From: an uncultured Bacteroidota bacterium
GTDB taxonomy: Bacteria > Bacteroidota > Bacteroidia > Chitinophagales > Chitinophagaceae
Length of the DNA: 21,920 nt
Direction of reading: 5' to 3'
NCBI GenBank assembly: GCA_903905685.1
Contig: CAIVHI010000491.1
Span: forward strand, 1 to 21,920
A program made the position numbers and the translations under genes. Within the stretch, counting starts at the first letter, position 1. Each line of letters opens with the position of its first letter. Of the stretch, positions 15,939 to 21,920 are shown one piece after another. Below the pieces are notes generated by a model. It was not told the DNA's origin. It did no database searches and saw only the letters and a program-made list of their open reading frames with translations.

Positions 15939-15946
15939 CAAATTTA
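15939..15946 (-). promoter_or_regulatory. Second -7-like box upstream of the aminotransferase
   Basis: A second TAAATTTG on the minus strand (plus strand CAAATTTA) lies 33 bases upstream of the first. No TTG is found at normal -33 spacing, so it may be an alternative start, a decoy or chance in AT-rich DNA. Confidence 0.3.
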
Positions 15947-16134
15947 CGGTTAAGTGAAACTACATATAGATATCAAATAAAAAACACCAATTGGCACTAT
16001 CAGTCAATAATATACGCATAAATAAAAATCAAATGTCATCTAACTTGCTTTACATTGCGCAATAGTGGACGGGCATGGTCTTTCCCGCCCATTGCAACGT
16101 GACAAGCCCCCGGCGCTGCCCGGATTCTAGCCCG

Positions 16135-17073
16135 CTACTTGGCCAGCCCCGCCAAAAAACCCAACCCATAAGCGGCATGCAAGGTTGGATAAACCGCGAA
16201 TATCCGCAACTTGATGCCGGCGGGCGCTCCACTCCTGATACTGAAAAATGCACCCGCCGCCACATATAACACGGCAAAAATCAACATGAAATACCAATGC
16301 AGCATTAAAAATACGGGAAGAGATAATACGTAAAGGCAAAAAAGGGATGGAATCAAATGGCGCAACTTCACCTCCGATTTCACTTTCTTCAGCACGGTGG
16401 GCTTGTAAAGCCCATATTGGAAATACTGGCTGAACAACTTCTTGAACGAGTTTCGGGGATGGTAGTATACCTTGATATTCTTAGACTGGTAAATCTTCAT
16501 TCCCAAGCTCTTCGCCCGGTAATGGAATTCGTCGTCTTGATTGCGCTTCATTTGCTCATCAAACAATCCTGTAGTTTCAAAAATGCGCCGTTTCCAGGCA
16601 CCCAAGTAGACCGAGTCTGTAAAACCTTCAAACCCTTCGAAGTGGTTCGAGCTGTCGCCCACACCCATCATGGTGGTAGTGGCATAGCCTATGGCCTGCT
16701 GCAACGGGCTACCGGGCGCAATGCGCATGCAGCCACCCACAATATCGGCACCGGTATCGGCAGCGGTCTTGATTACCGCCTCAAAATAATGGATGTCATA
16801 CTCCGAATGGGCATCCAACCGAACCACAATATCGCCCTTGGCCAATTTTATCGCCATATTCAACGCATAAGGCACATACTTGTTAGGATTGTGCAGGAGC
16901 TTGAAACGGGAATCTTTTGCGATATAGGCGTTGATTTTCTCAATCGTCCCGTCCGTAGACCCTCCATCCACCAAGAAGACTTCCTTCTCGGCGGGCAACG
17001 CACTCGCACAGAAGTCGATTACCTTATCAATGTAATTGACTTCATTATATATTGGGCAAACTACCGAAATCAT
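16135..17073 (-). CDS. Glycosyltransferase family 2, ExoA-like
   Basis: This 312-residue protein has a GT-A catalytic domain followed by membrane segments. MISVVCPIYNEVNYID opens the nucleotide-binding fold, DGGSTDGT is at 36-43, the metal-binding motif is DAH at 87-89 (VRLDAHSEYD), the acidic acceptor-side motif is NQDDEFHYR at 178-186, and QYFQYG at 216-221 stands in the place of the QxxRW-type motif. Two or three hydrophobic helices lie at about 240-280 and 291-309. The layout is like succinoglycan ExoA, a membrane-associated sugar transferase acting on undecaprenyl-linked glycan. Its ATG overlaps the TGA of the upstream CapK-like gene by four bases (ATGA), which indicates translational coupling. 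Confidence 0.9.
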   Translation of the reverse strand: MISVVCPIYNEVNYIDKVIDFCASALPAEKEVFLVDGGSTDGTIEKINAYIAKDSRFKLLHNPNKYVPYALNMAIKLAKGDIVVRLDAHSEYDIHYFEAVIKTAADTGADIVGGCMRIAPGSPLQQAIGYATTTMMGVGDSSNHFEGFEGFTDSVYLGAWKRRIFETTGLFDEQMKRNQDDEFHYRAKSLGMKIYQSKNIKVYYHPRNSFKKLFSQYFQYGLYKPTVLKKVKSEVKLRHLIPSLFCLYVLSLPVFLMLHWYFMLIFAVLYVAAGAFFSIRSGAPAGIKLRIFAVYPTLHAAYGLGFLAGLAK

Positions 17074-18350
17074 ACTTTTTCCAATTCGCTCGTAAATACT
17101 TGAAATTTTCCGTTCTTCTTTCTTCGCACCACATCAGTACGCTCAAACACCAAGTCCAAGCCGGGCTGCAGCATTTTGTCGATGTTCGTTACTATCACCT
17201 TCCTATCTTGCTCGCTCAATTCGGCATCCGACACATAATTGATTAAAAAACGGCTCAAGGTCTTCTGGGTAAAATAAATCTCCTTGATATTCGCCGACTT
17301 TTCCAATATGGCTCGGGTGCAGTAGTAAAAGGTCAAACCTGCGGCCTCCTTCCCACTTGGCAACCGTACCAAGTCGTCTGACCTACCCAACAGGGTCTTA
17401 ATGAGCGTTCCCGCCTCAGTACGCTCGAGTGTTCCAATATCGCCTATTTTGTACCTGATGAGTGGGAATGCCTTGTTGTAAAAGGTGGTGACCAAAATTT
17501 CACGGTCATCGTTGGTCTCCAAGTACAGTACGGTATCCAACGCCCTCAAGTCTTCACCGCCATGGCTGAAGGCAATGTAACCCGCCTCACTCGCACCATA
17601 TTCAATATAAACGGGTACTCCCGTTGCCTGAGAAATAAACTCGCGGTCTTCTCGGCTACACATTTCGGCGGTGACTATTACCGCTTTCAGTGTTGGACAA
17701 ACATCCTTCAAGACGACTTGCCTCGAATTTAGATAGGCGGCAAAATGGCGCACCGAATTGGTGTAGCCATACAGGTACTCAAATTTCCTGGCCTTGAACC
17801 TGTCCAAATATATTTGAAGGGTCTCGCTGCCCAAGTCGAAAATGGGAAAGCGTAGGCGGTTCATCGTGAAGTCCTTGATTTGTTCAATTACCCTGCTCTT
17901 CCCTGACAACGGTATCCCAAAAAATCTGGCTTGCAACGAGTTGCTCTTTAACCCATAGTTGGCATAGGCATGAAATGCCGACACCCACGTAAGGGCGTGC
18001 GCAAATTTGTCTTTTGCAAAATAAAAGGGATTACCGGTAGAGCCCGATGTATTGGCAACATATACATCCTTAGGCCGGTACCCGGTTGCCAACAATTCAG
18101 GCAACGGACGCTGGTAGTGTTGCTTGGTAAGTATCGGCAAATCGGTCCATTTTGTGGGTAGCTGGCCACCAACCATGTCGCGATAAAAAGCATTGTCGGC
18201 GTAATGATGCCTCACGATTTCCCAACACTTTTCTTGCTGCCAAGTATATAATTCCTGCCCCTTTAAAGTTGCCGACCTGCTAAACTCGTTGGCAGCCGCC
18301 TTCATGGGGTAGCCCTGAAAATACAATATGGCTCCAAAAAAATCAATCAT
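17070..18350 (-). CDS. CapK/PaaK-like adenylate-forming enzyme in polysaccharide locus
   Basis: This 426-residue protein belongs to the phenylacetate-CoA ligase-like (CapK) branch of the adenylate-forming superfamily. The P-loop-like motif is NTSGSTGNP (100-108), the acyl-adenylate motif YGASEAG is at 251-257, and RYKIGD at 299-304 matches the core motif near the hinge. Within polysaccharide loci such proteins are frequent, but their reaction is not well established. They may activate a carboxylic acid that is then attached to the glycan. There is no carrier protein or acyltransferase beside it. The first ATG (18350) is favoured because LYFQGY near residue 10 matches the usual CapK N-terminus. 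It starts 24 bases after the preceding GT4 gene and overlaps the GT2 gene by four bases. Confidence 0.88.
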   Translation of the reverse strand: MIDFFGAILYFQGYPMKAAANEFSRSATLKGQELYTWQQEKCWEIVRHHYADNAFYRDMVGGQLPTKWTDLPILTKQHYQRPLPELLATGYRPKDVYVANTSGSTGNPFYFAKDKFAHALTWVSAFHAYANYGLKSNSLQARFFGIPLSGKSRVIEQIKDFTMNRLRFPIFDLGSETLQIYLDRFKARKFEYLYGYTNSVRHFAAYLNSRQVVLKDVCPTLKAVIVTAEMCSREDREFISQATGVPVYIEYGASEAGYIAFSHGGEDLRALDTVLYLETNDDREILVTTFYNKAFPLIRYKIGDIGTLERTEAGTLIKTLLGRSDDLVRLPSGKEAAGLTFYYCTRAILEKSANIKEIYFTQKTLSRFLINYVSDAELSEQDRKVIVTNIDKMLQPGLDLVFERTDVVRRKKNGKFQVFTSELEKV

Positions 18351-18374
18351 AAAAAAAACCGTGTCGTATTGCTG

Positions 18375-19403
18375 CTATGCAACCAATGGCCGCAACAATG
18401 CGTTCCACTGCAATTTTATTTTTTCCCAGTCAAACCGCTCTGCGGACGCACGCGCATTTGCCGATAGCTTCCCGGCCAGTTCAGGGTCAGACAACAGCCT
18501 CAGGATTGCAGCCGCCATGGCATCTACATCTCCTACGGGTGTAAGCATTCCGTCCACTCCATCGGTAATCAGATAGGGTATGCCGCCTGCATTGGTGCTG
18601 ACGATTGGAAAGCCCAAGGCCTGTGCCTCAATCATACTGACCGGCAGATTGTCGAAGTTGGTGGTATTGATAAAGAGGTCGAAGCCTTCCGACAACTCCA
18701 ACCAAGCCGATTTGGTGAGCTTGCCTGTAAAAGTGACGGTGCCCTGTGGCAACAATTCGGCCGCTAGCTTGCGGCATTGCTCCAAACTACCATCCTTATC
18801 GGGCCCCACCATCGTCAAAACGGCATCAGGATACACTTGCCTCACTTTTTGGAGCACCTGCAATGCCATTTCAGGTCGGTACACTTCATGAAACGACCTC
18901 ACCCACAGCAATCGGGGCCTAAGGGTCGACCGTGTCTTGAAGGTGTAAATCGAGAGATCTATATTGTTGAATATCACCGAATAAGGGATACGCCCTTCAT
19001 CGAGGACGGCACCCAAATAACCCGACAAAACGATGTTGCTATGACTGCACCCAAAAACCTTGTGGGCCATTTTTGGCGAATTCTTGATTCGCGCCGGAAG
19101 GTTGCCGCCGTGCAATATCGGGATGTAGGGTATCTTGAACCTTGTGCACAGCACCGCCGTCATGTAAGCATAATAAAACGCCAGGGTACTGTAGGTATCC
19201 ACAATCACGACGCCGGCCGTCTTTCTTTGCCGCACTAAAACTGCGGCCATCTCCACCAACCGGAAAAAGAAATTCTTTTGCGTACCGCCATAAACCACAT
19301 CATACCCCTCGTTTTCCAACAACGGACCCAACGTGTCGATATTGGTAGGGGTATATCCATGCCTGGCCAGTTTATTCCCTATGTAGACAATTTTTTTAGG
19401 CAC
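18375..19403 (-). CDS. Glycosyltransferase family 4
   Basis: This 342-residue protein is a GT-B fold glycosyltransferase. The N-terminal domain begins KKIVYIGNKLARHGYTPT, a glycine-containing acceptor loop. The C-terminal domain contains the nucleotide-sugar site, NLPVSMIEAQALGFPIVS at 252-269, with E259 and the preceding region equivalent to the EX7E motif, and then TNAGGIPYLI. It is predicted to be cytosolic and to act at the inner face of the membrane. The start is GTG at 19403: the frame upstream reaches a stop without any ATG, and the residues after the GTG match the family opening. The gene lies 90 bases after the polymerase-like gene, a gap in which no promoter box was seen. Confidence 0.9.
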   Translation of the reverse strand: MPKKIVYIGNKLARHGYTPTNIDTLGPLLENEGYDVVYGGTQKNFFFRLVEMAAVLVRQRKTAGVVIVDTYSTLAFYYAYMTAVLCTRFKIPYIPILHGGNLPARIKNSPKMAHKVFGCSHSNIVLSGYLGAVLDEGRIPYSVIFNNIDLSIYTFKTRSTLRPRLLWVRSFHEVYRPEMALQVLQKVRQVYPDAVLTMVGPDKDGSLEQCRKLAAELLPQGTVTFTGKLTKSAWLELSEGFDLFINTTNFDNLPVSMIEAQALGFPIVSTNAGGIPYLITDGVDGMLTPVGDVDAMAAAILRLLSDPELAGKLSANARASAERFDWEKIKLQWNALLRPLVA

Positions 19404-19493
19404 AGATATTACTATTTTTATTCAACATTACGCCAGAATAAGCATCCTCGCTCCATACCAACCGTAAACGGAGGACTTGAACTCTACCGGGCT

Positions 19494-20954
19494 TCATTCT
19501 ACCTCCACAATTTGTTTGCGGGGAACTACAGACCGCATGGCCCGTTTAAACTGCGGAAGATATTGGTCTCCAATGACGGGTAGCGATGCAATGACATAGA
19601 ACACTACGGTAGTATTCGTCCGCATAGCCGCGTGAAAGCTCGTACCGATTGCCAGCACGAAAAATGCGGCGCAAAGCGCCTTCACATGCTGCAACTTGAC
19701 CCGACGCAACCATACTATGGGGAAGAACGATAACAATATCGTCTCCAGCAAACCGCCCAAACCATGCTCACTAAGCAGCCGGGTATACTCGGTGTGGGGA
19801 ATGATTTCAAACCCACCATAAAACTTACGGCGATATCTAGACTCGCCCGGACCTACACCAAGCAAAAAATAATCATTGAACATCTTCAAATCGGTAAGGG
19901 CGATGCCCGACCGGTTGGATGTCAGCTTGTTTAAATCTGCTCCTTTTTTGCCGGCAGGAGCATTGTTGTCCTCGCCCGAGTACCTACTGGCCAATGCATT
20001 GTGGGTAAGGGCATTGGCAGCATTGAAGGCAAAATATCCCGCAATGACTACGAACACCGAGGTCATTGCCAACCTCCGTAGGCGGCTGCGGCTTCCTACG
20101 GAGTAAACCAACAAACCCACTATGGCCGCTAAAACCGCCACCAATATACCACCCCTCGAGAAAGTAAGGAAGCCCCTAAATACCAGGAAGCCTATCAACC
20201 CCACATTCACGATACCGAATTGGAATACGGGTTTCTTCATCAAATAAAAAAGCGAAATGATGAGGAAACCGATGCCCAAAAGGGTAGACACCTGATTGGA
20301 GCCAAAACCACCCGTTGTTGAGAAGTTGGCGGCATTGTTGAAATCGATTTCTTCGAATTTGGGCGTCTTGATGGTGATGTAAACCGCTATGGGAAGAATG
20401 GGAAGCGCCCCTATCTTGCAGAGCTTGAAAAACTCGGTCTCGGTCCACCGTTCGCGTGCCGCGAATATCAATAGGATGGAGAGTTGCAATACCCCGGAAA
20501 GGTTGAATATCCACCCCTGCAAATCGAATGAATTGACACCCACCGCATGCACCACGCTGGGCACCAGGCACGCCAACATGGCGCCGCCAACCCTGTATTT
20601 GGACTTGCCCAATTTATTTCGCCTGTCCAAACTGCCTAAAAGCAACAACACTATGGCATAGTAGAGGAAATACTTCCCCATTTCATCGGGCAGCGGCTTA
20701 GACTTGCCCAAACGCGATATGATTTCCAACCCCGGCGAGAGCATGATGCCATACCAAATGCGGTAACTGTTGCCATTAAAAAAAGACACCCCAAGGTACA
20801 AGATGGTGGCACCCCACAACACAACGCTTATCATATTGGAATACGGAGCAACGGCTCCGATGGCCAAAAGCAATGCAACGGCCAGAAAGCCGACTTGGAA
20901 GTCGCCCTTTGTCCTAAAAAAGGAATATTTTAGAAATTCCGGCAGATTGCTCAT
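19494..20954 (-). CDS. O-antigen ligase / Wzy polymerase family membrane protein
   Basis: This 486-residue protein has about ten to twelve hydrophobic helices spread over its length, with a large periplasmic loop at roughly 315-395. That loop ends in the family signature: GVGPGESRYRRKF followed by PHTEYTRLLSEHGLGG, in which the histidine and following E/G residues are conserved in WaaL, Wzy and related proteins. It probably joins glycan repeat units into a chain (Wzy role) or attaches them to an acceptor. Sequence alone does not separate the two. The setting, with an initiating transferase and several glycosyltransferases, favours polymerase. It starts 23 bases after the edge-truncated GT4 gene, so the two are cotranscribed. 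Confidence 0.9.
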   Translation of the reverse strand: MSNLPEFLKYSFFRTKGDFQVGFLAVALLLAIGAVAPYSNMISVVLWGATILYLGVSFFNGNSYRIWYGIMLSPGLEIISRLGKSKPLPDEMGKYFLYYAIVLLLLGSLDRRNKLGKSKYRVGGAMLACLVPSVVHAVGVNSFDLQGWIFNLSGVLQLSILLIFAARERWTETEFFKLCKIGALPILPIAVYITIKTPKFEEIDFNNAANFSTTGGFGSNQVSTLLGIGFLIISLFYLMKKPVFQFGIVNVGLIGFLVFRGFLTFSRGGILVAVLAAIVGLLVYSVGSRSRLRRLAMTSVFVVIAGYFAFNAANALTHNALASRYSGEDNNAPAGKKGADLNKLTSNRSGIALTDLKMFNDYFLLGVGPGESRYRRKFYGGFEIIPHTEYTRLLSEHGLGGLLETILLSFFPIVWLRRVKLQHVKALCAAFFVLAIGTSFHAAMRTNTTVVFYVIASLPVIGDQYLPQFKRAMRSVVPRKQIVEVE

Positions 20955-20977
20955 TTAATCAATAATATCGCAACGGC

Positions 20978-21920
20978 TCAATTGCCGCCAATACACGTTT
21001 CATATCTCTTCACTATTTCGGCGAGCGCGGCATCTTCCGAGTATCTTGCCTCAACGTGAGCTCTAAAACCCCGAAGGTCTTGTGTTTCCAAACATTCCAC
21101 TTCGGCATTTCGCATGGCAATCGCCAATGCATCGGGGTCGCTTGGAGGCACAAGGAAGCCGAACTTTCCATCTTGCAACACTTCGGGAATTTGCCCTACC
21201 GCAGTTGCCACCACCGTGAGTCCCGCCAAACCATATTCCAGTAAAGACACCGGTAGCCCTTCGGACAACGATGGCAATATGCCCACCTGCATGTACTTCA
21301 ACCACGGGCCCGTATTGGGCTGTGCACCGTGGTAATACAACTGCGCCTTGTTGGGATGCGTACTTATTTTCCCCACCAACGCTTGCGCATATGCATCCCC
21401 GGGGTCAACCCCTATCAAATGCAAATTGCCCATACCGCCAGCGGCTCTATAAATCTTGAACGCTTCCAAAAGGTTTGCATGGTCTTTTTGAGGCCTAAGG
21501 TTGGCTATGCATACAAAATTCACACTTGTTCCAAATTCCAGGCGTTCCATCTCAGGCACCGGTAAGGCCGCGTCCGTCAACGCCGCAAAATTATTGAGGA
21601 ACGATACTTTTTGTTGCGGCACTCCAAGTTGTTCAATGGCCCAAGTCTCAAGTTTCTGGTTCACAGAGAACACATAGCACCAATAGGGTGCCAGTATCTT
21701 CAACACAAAAGACGGCCTGGCCGACAGCATTTCGCTATTGCCGTAGTGGTCGTGCCACACCACCTTCAACCGGGGCACAAAACACTTCAACAGCGTGGCC
21801 CACACCACCGAGCTGCTATGGGCGTGTATGACCGAAATGTAGTTGGATTTTATGACTCCCAACAATTGGAAAAAGGTGACAAAGTCGGCAGAATTTTTTT
21901 TGTTCAATACCACTTTGGCA
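20978..21920 (-). CDS. Glycosyltransferase family 4, N-terminus outside the window
   Basis: The reading frame stays open to the right edge, so the N-terminal part of the gene is missing and the apparent GTG at 21913 is an internal codon. The visible 311 or more residues include the end of the first GT-B domain (VIHAHSSSVVWATLLKC, then VWHDHYGN) and a complete second domain with NLRPQKDHANLLEAF, EGLPVSLLEYGLAGLTVVAT and VGQIPEVLQDGKFGFLV, the nucleotide-sugar-binding region of GT4 retaining enzymes. It most likely adds one sugar of the repeat unit. Only about 50-80 residues should be missing, judging by usual GT4 length. Confidence 0.9.
   Translation of the reverse strand, partial: AKVVLNKKNSADFVTFFQLLGVIKSNYISVIHAHSSSVVWATLLKCFVPRLKVVWHDHYGNSEMLSARPSFVLKILAPYWCYVFSVNQKLETWAIEQLGVPQQKVSFLNNFAALTDAALPVPEMERLEFGTSVNFVCIANLRPQKDHANLLEAFKIYRAAGGMGNLHLIGVDPGDAYAQALVGKISTHPNKAQLYYHGAQPNTGPWLKYMQVGILPSLSEGLPVSLLEYGLAGLTVVATAVGQIPEVLQDGKFGFLVPPSDPDALAIAMRNAEVECLETQDLRGFRAHVEARYSEDAALAEIVKRYETCIGGN

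Larger units (their letters stand above)
15825..16134. other. 310-base AT-rich intergenic region inside the polysaccharide locus
   Basis: No gene is supported here on either strand. From about 15835 to 16060 the region is strongly AT-rich and holds the two -7 boxes described separately. From about 16066 to 16134 it becomes GC-rich, and a weak 7-bp imperfect hairpin (GGGCGGG pairing with CCCGTCC, loop ten bases, minus strand) lies about 40 bases after the GT2 stop, without a T-run. This region divides the locus into two probable transcription units. Confidence 0.55.

Noticed and set aside
16073..16096. Hairpin after the GT2 gene as a terminator
   Set aside because: The stem includes a wobble, the loop is ten bases, and no T-run follows on the minus strand.
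21056..21565. Several short plus-strand open frames at the right end
   Set aside because: All are antisense to the truncated GT4 gene and have no support of their own.

Overview
The window looks like chromosomal DNA of a member of the Bacteroidota, probably a mid-GC Chitinophagales or Sphingobacteriia-type organism. The evidence is threefold. The first gene ends in a type IX secretion sorting domain, a system confined to this phylum. Several upstream regions carry the Bacteroidota sigma-factor signature TTG-N16 to 19-TAnnTTTG. The starts have no obvious Shine-Dalgarno sequence. The exact genus cannot be read from the sequence. No rRNA, tRNA, CRISPR array or insertion sequence was seen.

Layout, left to right. 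(1) 43-3240, plus strand: a large secreted C10 (streptopain-type) cysteine peptidase with tandem Ig-like repeats and a T9SS tail, closed by a strong hairpin terminator. (2) 3408-5144, plus strand: a two-gene unit with its own promoter, an SMC/OLD-like AAA ATPase and a DUF4276 (TOPRIM-like) protein. Its architecture resembles known two-component anti-phage systems, and its base composition is visibly more AT-rich than its neighbours. It is the best candidate here for an undescribed system. (3) 5158-7206, minus strand: two exported proteins of unknown function in one operon. (4) 7358-8599, plus strand: a CoA-binding Rossmann protein with a possibly leaderless mRNA, then a small exported carboxypeptidase-regulatory-like protein whose stop overlaps the start of a stand-alone HsdR-N nuclease-fold protein.

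(5) 8576-12574, minus strand: two S41 processing proteases in tandem, a CtpA type and a longer Prc type, each behind its own promoter-like box. (6) 12668-13807, minus strand: the DNA polymerase III delta-prime subunit. (7) 13896-21920, minus strand: a surface polysaccharide locus. In order of transcription it holds a GT4 glycosyltransferase (cut by the window edge), an O-antigen ligase/polymerase-type membrane protein, a second GT4, a CapK/PaaK-like adenylate-forming enzyme, an ExoA-like GT2, then a 310-bp AT-rich gap with a promoter, a DegT/DnrJ sugar aminotransferase and a PglC/WcaJ-type initiating sugar-phosphate transferase.

How the genes fit together: the polysaccharide locus has a plausible initiating enzyme, an amino-sugar maker, three glycosyltransferases and a polymerase or ligase, so it probably builds part of a capsule, exopolysaccharide or O-antigen. 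No flippase or export gene is in view, so the locus must continue to the right of the window. The S41 proteases, the delta-prime subunit and the CoA-binding protein look like core genome. The ATPase/DUF4276 pair and the C10 peptidase look like accessory genes.
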